DNA of 64,000 nucleotides from Aquabacterium fontiphilum. Its GTDB lineage: Bacteria; Pseudomonadota; Gammaproteobacteria; Burkholderiales; Burkholderiaceae_C. The stretch is taken from contig NZ_JAAAPN010000005.1 in the NCBI RefSeq assembly GCF_009909205.1, positions 1 to 64,000 of the forward strand, in the 5' to 3' direction. This document shows positions 1-7,388 of the stretch, one piece after another. Made by a program: the position numbers and the translations under genes. The number at the start of each line of letters is the position of its first letter. Position 1 is the stretch's first letter. The notes under the pieces were generated by a model, which was not told the origin of the DNA, did no database searches, and was given only the letters and a program-made list of their open reading frames with translations.

Positions 1-99
1 AACGCCGTGCGGCCTCACAGCAGCCTGGGCTACTTGACGCCTCACGAGTTCAAACTGCAGTATCTGTCCCTTCCACAACCCGCCGTCTTCCAGGAATGA
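1..99 (+). CDS. IS3-family transposase (OrfB type), 3' end only
   Basis: The first 32 codons read in frame 1 to a TGA at 97-99 and contain RPHSSLGYLTPHEF. This matches the conserved C-terminal signature of IS3-family transposases (DDE integrase core), where R-P-H-x-x-L-G-Y-x-T-P-x-E-F follows the catalytic glutamate. The rest of the gene lies upstream of the window, so it cannot be judged intact or broken. The right end of the insertion sequence should lie shortly downstream. A GC-rich stretch around 170-193 with a run of six G residues is a candidate for the terminal inverted repeat, but the left end is needed to confirm it. Confidence 0.8.
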   Translation, partial: NAVRPHSSLGYLTPHEFKLQYLSLPQPAVFQE

Positions 100-472
100 T
101 TGGCGTGAAAAAGCCGAGCAGGTCAGCTTGGCTGAGTACGTTTTGTGATTGGGCTGATACAAAGGTTAACCCATCCGCTTAGCGGGGGGACCCGATGATT
201 TGCCCAGTCCCGTGTTCGATGGGTGTTCGTTGGCTCAAGCCAGACGGGTGCGATTTGATGCCTGTGCACCCACTTCGAGCGGTCACGCTTCTATAGCTAG
301 ATCTTGGATTCGACACAGCGCATGAGCGTAGGAGCGAAAGCCCTTTCGTCCTGAACGCTGAGCCCCGTAGCTGGTTGTCCAGTTGACGCTGTGAGGGTCG
401 GTTTGTTTACATGTCTTGAAAAGTAGCTTGTAGCCCGGAGATCACCCCAAACCCCAAGAACCACGTCAACAA
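100..472. other. Gene-free stretch next to the IS end
   Basis: About 370 bases between the transposase stop and the ssb terminator. The minus strand can be read as a short open frame over part of it, but no recognisable protein family, signal peptide or ribosome site was found. It probably holds the insertion sequence right end (candidate G-run at 176-186) and flanking chromosomal spacer. No tRNA or small RNA structure was recognised. Confidence 0.5.
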
Positions 473-504
473 GAAAAAAGCCCCAAGTGACAAGCACTTA
501 GGGC
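473..504 (-). terminator. Intrinsic terminator of ssb
   Basis: Read on the minus strand, a stem GCCCTAAGTG / CACTTGGGGC (10 bp with one mismatch, loop of 5) is followed directly by a run of six T residues. It lies about 30 bases after the ssb stop codon, which fits a Rho-independent terminator for that gene. Confidence 0.8.
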
Positions 505-535
505 CTCTTGTTTACCATCTAGGCAAAGGTAAATC

Positions 536-1048
536 CTAGAAGGGGATGTCGTCATCCATGTCGTCAAACCCGGTTGACGACTTCGGCGCGGGTGCCGGGG
601 CCGGACGCGGCGCGGCAGCCGGGCGAGCGGCCTGGCGAGCGGGTGCGGCCGGGGCGTCAAAGTCGTCGCCGCCGGCGGGCGCGCCGCCGTAGCTGCCACC
701 ACCGCCGCCACCTTCACGGCCGCCCAGCAGTTGCATCTGCTCGGCGACGATCTCGGTGGTGTAGGTATCCTTGCCGTCCTTGTCCTGCCACTTGCGGGTC
801 TTCAGGCGGCCCTCGACATAGACGGGACGGCCCTTCTTCAAGTACTCACCGGCGATTTCGGCCAGGCGGTCATAAAACACGACGCGGTGCCATTCCGTTT
901 CCTCGACCTTGTCGCCCGAGGACTTGTCTTTCCAGTTGCGGGTGGTGGCCACGGACACATTGCAGACAGCCGCGCCGTTGGGCGTGTAGCGCACTTCGGG
1001 GTCGCGACCGAGGTTGCCGATGAGGATGACTTTGTTGACGGAGGCCAT
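536..1048 (-). CDS. ssb: Single-stranded DNA-binding protein SSB
   Basis: Binds and protects single-stranded DNA in replication, recombination and repair, and recruits partner proteins through its C-terminal tip. The 170-residue product starts [18 protein letters not shown], the usual SSB N-terminus. The OB-fold fills about residues 1-110 (including the segment around [17 protein letters not shown] and [14 protein letters not shown]). A Gly/Ala/Pro-rich flexible linker follows (about 112-158), and the acidic tail ends in DDDIPF, the partner-docking tip. Length is normal for the family. The gene stands alone with its own terminator downstream. No LexA-type box was found in the 120 bases upstream, and uvrA, often next to ssb, is about 50 kb away here. 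Confidence 0.97.
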   Translation of the reverse strand: MASVNKVILIGNLGRDPEVRYTPNGAAVCNVSVATTRNWKDKSSGDKVEETEWHRVVFYDRLAEIAGEYLKKGRPVYVEGRLKTRKWQDKDGKDTYTTEIVAEQMQLLGGREGGGGGGSYGGAPAGGDDFDAPAAPARQAARPAAAPRPAPAPAPKSSTGFDDMDDDIPF

Positions 1049-1171
1049 GGCCAGTTCCTGAAACGATGAGGTTGGTTGAAATGAGCGAACGTGTGTTAGC
1101 GCGGCTCATTATCGCTTCAAGTGGCCTGCCCGCCACCCCCTCCGAGGCGTGCACCGAGAGGGGGGAAGGGA

Positions 1172-3142
1172 TCACCCCAGGCGGAACTTCGAGGCCTGTT
1201 CGGCCAGTTTCAGGCTCTGGTGGCGCAGTTCGTGCGCAGCTTCGCTGACCTGCTCCACCAGTCGGCCGGTGCGGTCGTCGTTGCGCACCACATCTTCCAG
1301 TGTGCGGTTCATGCGCTCTGCCGTCTCCTGGCCAGCCAGGGTAACGGCGGCAAGCTGGCTCATCAACTCGCCGAGGGCGTCGGCATGGCGCTGGGTGGCG
1401 TGCACGGCGTCCAGGGTGGCCTGGGCCGTGGCCAGACCTTCTCGAATCTCGTGGGTCGAGCGCCCCACGACCGCGTTGATCTGCTGGGCGGCGTCCCCCA
1501 CCCGCAATGCCAGGTTGCGCACCTCGCTTGCCACCACGGCGAAGCCCTTGCCCGCTGTGCCGGCCTTGGCGGCCTCCACCGAGGCGTTGAGGGCCAGCAG
1601 GTTGGTCTGGAAGGCGATGCCATCGATGATGCTGACGATCTTGCCGATTTCATGGCCCCGGTGTTGGAGCTGGCTCATGACGTCGGCCAGGTGCCCCATG
1701 GCGCGTCGGCTGCGCTGGGCGTCGTGCGTGACGTCGCGAGCGCGCTCGACCGCCTGCACGACATGGTGCTGGTGGTGATCGAGATGGGCCACGGTGGCTT
1801 TGACGCCATCGTGCAGTTCGTGCATGGCCACACCGGCGCGTTGGATCTCGTCGGCCAGAGTCGCGCTTGCCTGAGAGATGTCGCCCGAGGCATGAGACAC
1901 CGACGAGACGCCACGCCGCACCACGGTGAACAGCTCGGCGAGGCGGCGCAGCGAGTCGCGCAGGCCCAGCAGGGTGTGGGCGATCTCGTCATCGCCGTGT
2001 GGCATGGCCTTGCCGCTGAGGTCACCGCGGGCCATGCGCCCGACTTCGGATTGCAGCAGCTGCATGCCGCCTTGCATGACGCGCGAGAACGCCAGCGTCG
2101 CATACAGGCCAGCGCCCGCACCGAGCAGCACGATTACGCACAGGCCCAGAAAGGCGTGGCGCTGAGCTGCCTGAACCGACTCCAGCGCCGTCGTGAGGTC
2201 TGCGAGGCAGCTCGATTGCGTCTCGTTGAGCTGCGTCAGCAAGGTCCGGCTTCGGGCGCTCAGGGCCGGCGCGTCCCCGGGGGGGGGCCCTTGCAGTGCG
2301 CTTGCCCACACGGCCTCGTGAAGCGCGGCGGCGTTGTGATGGAAGGTGGTGGCCGCGCGCAGGCAAGCCAGCGTGGTGGTCGACGTGTCCTGCGCGTGCT
2401 GGATCTGAGCGGAGGCCGCTTTCAGTTGCGTGGCGGCCGCCACGAGCATGGCGTGTGACGCTGACGCGGTCGGGTGCGCTGGCTGATCCAGGGCGTGGAC
2501 CAGCTGGCTGAGCGCCAGCTGGCTCAAGGGAAGTGCGTGGCTGGCGTTTTCGGCGATGCGATGCAGGTCGTCGGCTCCGACATGGTCGATCCGGGTGTGA
2601 ATGGCCATGCGCTCACGCAGGGTCTGGAGCTGCGTCAGCGCCACCAGACTGGTGGTGTCGTGATCGGTACCGTGTGCGCCATGCAAACGAACCATGATGG
2701 CGTTGAAGGCCGGCCAGTCTTTACGGGTCCCAAGGTGCTCGCCCAGCCGGTCCTCCACTGCGGACAGGGCGGCAAAGCCCCGTTCGAGCTGGGTGTGTGC
2801 GGGGCTGCGTGGTTCCCCGGGCGGGTGGGTGGGGGTCAAGGCGGCGGCCAGCCTGTGGCTGGCCTGAAGGAAGACCGCAGCGTCCACATGGTGCTGGGTC
2901 GCGCGCCAGTCCTGCCATTGCTGCACCACCTGCAGCGTCACCACGTGGGCCGCCGGCACGCCGAACGCAGCCGCCACCAGCAGCACCTTGTACCGGAACC
3001 GCAACTGGCGCATCAGGCGGACGGCGGGTGCGAGCGCGCCGTGATAGCGAAAGTAATCCCGCAGGGCCTGCCAGATGCGGCCAGCGGGCCCGTCAGGGGT
3101 GTGGCGCGATGTGCGCATCCGGAGCCACGCGGGATAGGACAT
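1172..3142 (-). CDS. Methyl-accepting chemotaxis protein with periplasmic sensor domain
   Basis: Transmembrane chemoreceptor. With the ATG at 3142 it has 656 residues: TM1 at about 53-74, a large periplasmic helical input region, TM2 at about 329-352, a HAMP domain, and the cytoplasmic MCP signalling hairpin with its tip near residue 520 ([20 protein letters not shown]). Earlier in-frame ATGs at 3196 and 3175 lie inside or just after a sigma-28-type promoter, so they are unlikely starts; 3142 is preferred although no clear ribosome site precedes it. The tip is odd: positions that are R and E in the standard ARAGE sequence are K and T here. The gene is divergent from the chemosensory operon. 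The ligand is unknown. Confidence 0.88.
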   Translation of the reverse strand: MSYPAWLRMRTSRHTPDGPAGRIWQALRDYFRYHGALAPAVRLMRQLRFRYKVLLVAAAFGVPAAHVVTLQVVQQWQDWRATQHHVDAAVFLQASHRLAAALTPTHPPGEPRSPAHTQLERGFAALSAVEDRLGEHLGTRKDWPAFNAIMVRLHGAHGTDHDTTSLVALTQLQTLRERMAIHTRIDHVGADDLHRIAENASHALPLSQLALSQLVHALDQPAHPTASASHAMLVAAATQLKAASAQIQHAQDTSTTTLACLRAATTFHHNAAALHEAVWASALQGPPPGDAPALSARSRTLLTQLNETQSSCLADLTTALESVQAAQRHAFLGLCVIVLLGAGAGLYATLAFSRVMQGGMQLLQSEVGRMARGDLSGKAMPHGDDEIAHTLLGLRDSLRRLAELFTVVRRGVSSVSHASGDISQASATLADEIQRAGVAMHELHDGVKATVAHLDHHQHHVVQAVERARDVTHDAQRSRRAMGHLADVMSQLQHRGHEIGKIVSIIDGIAFQTNLLALNASVEAAKAGTAGKGFAVVASEVRNLALRVGDAAQQINAVVGRSTHEIREGLATAQATLDAVHATQRHADALGELMSQLAAVTLAGQETAERMNRTLEDVVRNDDRTGRLVEQVSEAAHELRHQSLKLAEQASKFRLG

Positions 3143-3173
3143 GAGATCGGTCGGGTCGAGGTCTTGTCGTCCC

Positions 3174-3200
3174 ATATCGGTGCAGTCTCTTTTCACTTGA
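3174..3200 (-). promoter_or_regulatory. Sigma-28 (FliA)-type promoter of the receptor gene
   Basis: On the minus strand TCAAGTGA, an 11-base spacer and ACCGATAT closely follow the flagellar sigma-28 consensus TAAAGTTT-N11-GCCGATAA. It lies 32 bases before the ATG at 3142. This suggests that the receptor is expressed with late flagellar genes, and it rules out the upstream start codons that overlap it. Confidence 0.75.
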
Positions 3201-3390
3201 GCGCAGCTCGGGTTCCAGGCTTGAGGCGCATCAAGTACTCGCGGCAGACGTGAAAAGTGTCCGATTTTGCTTGCCTTATCGCACTTACCCCCGCCGCTGC
3301 CGGGGTCAATATCCGTTTCGATTCGGTCGAAATGGCAGTACCGATCTTTCGATCGATGTGCAGTTGTTCTTGCCCTTCACGTACTTGTCC

Positions 3391-4521
3391 ATGTCGCCAT
3401 CTGCCTCTTCAACTGCTGCGATCGAAAGGCCATCCGTGCGGACGGTGGTGGTCTTGGCCGCCGTGGCAGGTGCGGTGGCGGGGTGGTTGCTACACGATCT
3501 GGGCCTGCATGGATGGCTGGATGCGGCGCTGTGTGGCGGCCTGTGCGCCGCGCTGGTGCTGTGGGCGGCACGGCTGTCGCCGCAGGCTTGTGCCCCTTCT
3601 TCGGCGTCATCTGCCCCGCTGGTGCAGGAGGTGCTGCCCGTCTGGCAGCGACACATTGATAACGCGCGCCGCCACTCTGAAGACAGCATGGGCGGCTTGT
3701 TGGCGTCCTTTGGCAGCATTTCAGAGCGCCTGGACGAGGCCGTGCGTGTGACGCAGGGCCAGTCAGGCCTTTCGCGTAGTCAGTCCGTCGATGAGTTGCT
3801 GCGCAATCACGATGGTGCGGTCCAGGCCATGCTGGCGCCGATGCGTGAGACATTGCGCACGCGTGACGAGGTGCTTCAGCGCATGCACGAGATCGGCGCG
3901 GCCATGGGCGAGCTTCGCCAGGCCGCAATGCAGATCAAGCAGTTGGCGCGCCGCACCACGATGGTGGCGCTCAACGCGTCGGTCGAGGCCAGTCGCGCCG
4001 GCGAGCGGGGCAGCGGTTTCGCTGTGGTGGCCAGTGAGGTTCAACAACTGGCCACGCAGTCCGGGCAGGTGGCCCAGACCATGATGTCGCGTACCACCGC
4101 CGTGGAAGATGAGCTGGCCGCGCTGCGAGTGCGCCATGCGGCGATGGACAGTGGCGATGATGCGCTGCAGGCCGACGCCGAGGCCGCCGCGCGGGTGGTG
4201 GTCAGCGAGCTGCTGGGCGACTTGACGCAACTCAGCCGCACCTCGCGCGAGTTGCAGGCCGCTGGCGTCGCGGTACAGGACGAGGTAGAGCGGGTGCTGA
4301 TGAACTTCCAGTCTCAGGACCGCTTGAGTCAGATGCTGAACTGCGTGACGGATGACATGTCACGCATGCATGACTGGATGGCACAACAAGGTGATCTGGG
4401 GCCGGCCCAGATCGACGGGTGGCTCGAGCGTCTGGACGCCAGCTACACGATGGAGGAGCAGCGCTCCGAACACCACGGCAACACCGCCATTCAGCGCGAA
4501 ACCGCCGTCGAATTTTTCTGA
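3391..4521 (+). CDS. Short methyl-accepting chemotaxis protein with CheZ-like motif
   Basis: A 376-residue receptor-like protein that opens the chemosensory operon. Two closely spaced membrane segments (about 18-34 and 42-61) leave almost no periplasmic domain, and no HAMP is obvious. The MCP tip is at about 193-210 ([19 protein letters not shown]). After the descending helix comes FQSQDRLSQML (about 307-316), whose D310-x3-Q314 spacing matches the catalytic DxxxQ of the CheY phosphatase CheZ. The protein ends VEFF, as does the 508-residue receptor at the end of the operon. The frame is open from 3250, but the ATG at 3391 gives a hydrophobic N-terminus typical of receptors and is preferred. 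CheY follows 10 bases after the stop. Confidence 0.85.
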   Translation: MSPSASSTAAIERPSVRTVVVLAAVAGAVAGWLLHDLGLHGWLDAALCGGLCAALVLWAARLSPQACAPSSASSAPLVQEVLPVWQRHIDNARRHSEDSMGGLLASFGSISERLDEAVRVTQGQSGLSRSQSVDELLRNHDGAVQAMLAPMRETLRTRDEVLQRMHEIGAAMGELRQAAMQIKQLARRTTMVALNASVEASRAGERGSGFAVVASEVQQLATQSGQVAQTMMSRTTAVEDELAALRVRHAAMDSGDDALQADAEAAARVVVSELLGDLTQLSRTSRELQAAGVAVQDEVERVLMNFQSQDRLSQMLNCVTDDMSRMHDWMAQQGDLGPAQIDGWLERLDASYTMEEQRSEHHGNTAIQRETAVEFF

Positions 4522-4531
4522 GGTGAGACAC

Positions 4532-4897
4532 ATGGCCAAAACCATTCTGATCGTGGACGACTCGGGCAGCTTCCGCCAGGTTGTCAAGATGGCCTTGCAG
4601 AAAGCCAGCTATGAGGTTGTGGAAGCCGTGGACGGGCAGGATGCCTGCGCCAAGCTCGATGGCCGCAAGATCAACCTGATCGTCTGCGACGTGAACATGC
4701 CGCGCATGGACGGGCTGACGTTCGTGCGCCATCTGAAGACGACGAACTACAAGTTCACGCCGGTGATCATGCTGACCACCGAGTCGCAGGAAGCCAAGAA
4801 GGCCGAGGGCCGCGCCGCAGGCGTGCGTGCCTGGGTGACCAAGCCCTTCCAGCCGTCGCAGCTGGTGGATGCGGTGGCCAAGCTCTGCGCGGCCTGA
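4532..4897 (+). CDS. cheY: Chemotaxis response regulator CheY
   Basis: Single receiver domain of 121 residues that accepts phosphate from CheA and signals to the motor or another output. It starts MAKTILIVDDSGSFRQ. The acidic pair D9/D10, the phospho-acceptor D53 (IVCDVNMPRMDG), the switch residues T82/T83 and the invariant K104 (VTKPF) are all visible. A ribosome site (GAGGTGAG) precedes the ATG. It lies between the first receptor gene and the STAS gene in the same operon. The output is not shown by the sequence. Confidence 0.95.
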   Translation: MAKTILIVDDSGSFRQVVKMALQKASYEVVEAVDGQDACAKLDGRKINLIVCDVNMPRMDGLTFVRHLKTTNYKFTPVIMLTTESQEAKKAEGRAAGVRAWVTKPFQPSQLVDAVAKLCAA

Positions 4898-4929
4898 GCC
4901 GGACACAACAAGGCAAGAGGGAGGCCGGC

Positions 4930-5211
4930 ATGAGTGACACCATCGAGCACCTGTCAGGCGAGTGGACCATTCACCAGATCGTTGAGCACCACCGTGGGCT
5001 GTTGTCAGCCATCCAGGCTGGCGCCTCGACGCTGGATGCCAGTGGCATCACCGAGGTCGACAGTGCGGGTCTGCAACTGCTGGTGGCGGCACGCCAGTCA
5101 CTGCTGCGGCAAGGCCGTGAACTCCATCTGATTGCGACATCGCCCTGCGTGCGGGATGCGTTGGCCGCTTACGGACTGGATGCCAACCTGCATCCGGTTC
5201 ACCAGGAGTGA
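4930..5211 (+). CDS. STAS-domain protein of the chemosensory operon
   Basis: A 93-residue single STAS domain, the fold of anti-sigma-factor antagonists such as SpoIIAA. The core DASGITEVDSAGLQLLVAA carries the conserved serine (S45, in DSAGLQLL) that is phosphorylated in SpoIIAA-like proteins. No kinase or other partner is encoded in the gene. It sits between cheY and cheA, its stop lies only 5 bases before the cheA GTG, and its ribosome site is AGAGGGAGG before 4930. STAS proteins in chemosensory operons are known, but their partner is generally unclear; an adaptor or antagonist role is inference. Confidence 0.9.
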   Translation: MSDTIEHLSGEWTIHQIVEHHRGLLSAIQAGASTLDASGITEVDSAGLQLLVAARQSLLRQGRELHLIATSPCVRDALAAYGLDANLHPVHQE

Positions 5212-5216
5212 CAGCC

Positions 5217-7364
5217 GTGAGCAACAGCCATCCCAGTGACGACGAAATCCTTGCGGCCGCCCGTGAGGGCTTTCTCGATGAGGCCCGCGACATGCTGCGG
5301 CAGTTCGAGGCGGCGCTGCTGACGCTCGACGACGCACCGGACGACGCCGAGGCGCTGAACTGTGCCTTCCGGGCGGCCCACACCATCAAAGGAACGGCAG
5401 GCCTGTTTGGCTGCGAGCGGGTCGTCGCGTTCACCCATAACGTGGAAACGCTGCTGGAAGAGCTGCGTTCTGGCGCGTTCGCGCTCAACGACGAAGCCAT
5501 GGCGCTGCTGCTGCAGGGGCGCGACCAGATGGAGGCCTTGCTGGACGACGTGGCCTCACCGGAAGGGGACCCCGATCTGGCGGCCCAGAGCCAGGCGCTG
5601 TCGGCCAACATCGTGGCCTTGCTCGGTGGGGCGTCGGGCGGTGGTGTCGAACGGCATGCCGCCATGCCCGCAGTGGCCGAGGCGGCCAACGGTGGCGAGG
5701 GTGCGGGCGTGTGGCGGGTGCGTGCCCGCTTCGGGCAGGACGCTTTGCGCAGCGGTCTGGATCCCTTGTCTTTCCTGCGTTACATGAATGGGCAGGGGCG
5801 CATCGTTTGGGTGCGCCCGCTGACCGAGGCCATGCCGCTGCTGGAGGATCTGGACCCGGAGTCGTGCTTCATGGGCTTCGAGTTGGCCTACGAGACCGCG
5901 GGTGATCGCGCGAGCATCGAGGCGATCTTCGAGTTTGCGGTCGATGACTGCGAGCTGGAGATCGAGGCGCCATCAGCCGGCCTGCCGGCACAGGTGAGCG
6001 AGACCCGGTCGGATGAAGCGGGCGCGCTGGTGGCTGCTGTGACGGCCGAGGCGGCCGTGGCGCAGCCGGTGGAGCGGCGAGGGGCGCAAGGCGACCGGCG
6101 CAAGGGGCAGCCCGACCGCCGAGGCGAGGAGACCCGATTCGTGCGGGTTCAGGCCGACAAGCTTGATCACCTGATCGACTTGGTAGGGGAACTCGTCATC
6201 GCCAGCTCCGGTGCCTTGCTGGTCGCCCATCAGGAGGGCTCTGCGTCTTTTGCCGAGGCGGCCCAGCGCATTCAGTCGCTGGTCGAATCGGCGCGTGATG
6301 GCGCCCTGGCCTTGCGCATGGTCCCGATTGGTGAGACTTTCGCGCGTTTCCATCGGGTGGTGCGCGATGTCAGCAAAACGCTGGGCAAGCAGGTGGAGCT
6401 GCAGATCACCGGGGCCGACACGGAGCTCGACAAGTCGATGGTCGAGGTGATCGCCGATCCGCTGATGCACCTGGTGCGCAACAGTCTGGATCATGGGCTC
6501 GAATCGACCGAGGAGCGACGGGCTGCCGGCAAGGCCGAACGGGGTACGCTGGCGCTGCACGCCTACCATGAGGGCGGACAGGTGGTGATCGAGGTCAGCG
6601 ATGATGGTCGCGGGCTGAACCGCGAACGCATCCTGCGCAAGGCACGTGAGCGTGGTCTGGTGACAGCGGATCAGGTGCTCAGCGACCACGAGGTCGACCA
6701 GCTCATCTGCGCGCCAGGCTTCTCGACCGCCGATCAGGTCACCGACATCTCGGGCCGGGGCGTAGGCATGGACGTGGTCAAGCGCAGCATCGAATCGCTG
6801 CGGGGGCAGATGCAGCTTGTCAGCGAATGGGGGCGCGGCACGACCACCCAGATCCGTCTGCCCTTGACACTGGCCATCATCGACGGCTTCCTCACAAGCG
6901 TGGGCGGAACCTACTATGTGCTGCCCATGGAGATCGTGGCCGAGTGCATCGATGTGCCGCCGGAGTGCAGGGCCAATCCGCAGGCTGGGGTGGGTTACTT
7001 CAATCTGCGTGGCGAGGTTTTGCCTTACTTCGACGTGGCCTTGCTGCACAAGGTCAAGCCGGCCGCTTGCGGGCGGCGCAGCCTGGTGGTGGTGCGCGAC
7101 GCGCAGACCACCGTGGGCCTGATCGTGGACCGCCTGCATGGCGAGCACCAGACCGTCATCAAACCGCTGAGCAGCCTCTTTCGCCATCTGCGCGCCATTG
7201 CCGGGTCCACGATCCTGGGCTCGGGCGATGTCGCGCTGGTGGTCGATGTGCCCGCGCTGGTCAGTTACGCGGTCGAGGCCACGCGCCCCGGTCGTGCCGG
7301 GCACAACCCCAGGCCGCTGGCGGGCGCCGGCGACATCTCTCCTTCCCTTCCAACGGCCAGCTGA
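5217..7364 (+). CDS. cheA: Chemotaxis histidine kinase CheA
   Basis: Central kinase of the chemosensory array: it autophosphorylates under receptor control and passes phosphate to CheY and CheB. With GTG at 5217 it has 715 residues. The order is an Hpt domain with phospho-accepting His (about 55, AAHTIKGTAG), a P2-like region around 175-265, a charged linker, a dimerisation helix pair (DKLDHLIDLVGELVIA), an HATPase domain (N box HLVRNSLDHGLE, DDGRGLN, GRGVGMDVV) and a C-terminal CheW-like domain from about 560. A GTG at 5208 is also in frame but overlaps the STAS stop; AGGAG at 5204-5208 is correctly spaced for 5217. Length is normal. Confidence 0.96.
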   Translation: MSNSHPSDDEILAAAREGFLDEARDMLRQFEAALLTLDDAPDDAEALNCAFRAAHTIKGTAGLFGCERVVAFTHNVETLLEELRSGAFALNDEAMALLLQGRDQMEALLDDVASPEGDPDLAAQSQALSANIVALLGGASGGGVERHAAMPAVAEAANGGEGAGVWRVRARFGQDALRSGLDPLSFLRYMNGQGRIVWVRPLTEAMPLLEDLDPESCFMGFELAYETAGDRASIEAIFEFAVDDCELEIEAPSAGLPAQVSETRSDEAGALVAAVTAEAAVAQPVERRGAQGDRRKGQPDRRGEETRFVRVQADKLDHLIDLVGELVIASSGALLVAHQEGSASFAEAAQRIQSLVESARDGALALRMVPIGETFARFHRVVRDVSKTLGKQVELQITGADTELDKSMVEVIADPLMHLVRNSLDHGLESTEERRAAGKAERGTLALHAYHEGGQVVIEVSDDGRGLNRERILRKARERGLVTADQVLSDHEVDQLICAPGFSTADQVTDISGRGVGMDVVKRSIESLRGQMQLVSEWGRGTTTQIRLPLTLAIIDGFLTSVGGTYYVLPMEIVAECIDVPPECRANPQAGVGYFNLRGEVLPYFDVALLHKVKPAACGRRSLVVVRDAQTTVGLIVDRLHGEHQTVIKPLSSLFRHLRAIAGSTILGSGDVALVVDVPALVSYAVEATRPGRAGHNPRPLAGAGDISPSLPTAS

Positions 7365-7388
7365 GCCTCTTCTCTCAGGGACACCACC

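Noticed and set aside
297-497. Small minus-strand open frame of 66 codons near the IS end
   Set aside because: It runs through the ssb terminator, lacks a ribosome site and resembles no known family.
1136-1164. GC-rich hairpin CCCCCTC/GAGGGGG after the receptor gene
   Set aside because: No T run follows on the relevant strand and the loop is long, so it does not make a convincing terminator.
3305-3340. Possible sigma-28 promoter (TCAATATC-N11-GGTCGAAA) before the chemosensory operon
   Set aside because: The -10 part matches the consensus poorly and the -35 core is weak, so it is not better than chance in this composition.
3250-3390. Longer N-terminus for the first receptor of the chemosensory operon
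   Set aside because: The extra 47 residues have no membrane or receptor features, and the ATG at 3391 places the first membrane helix at the normal distance from the start.
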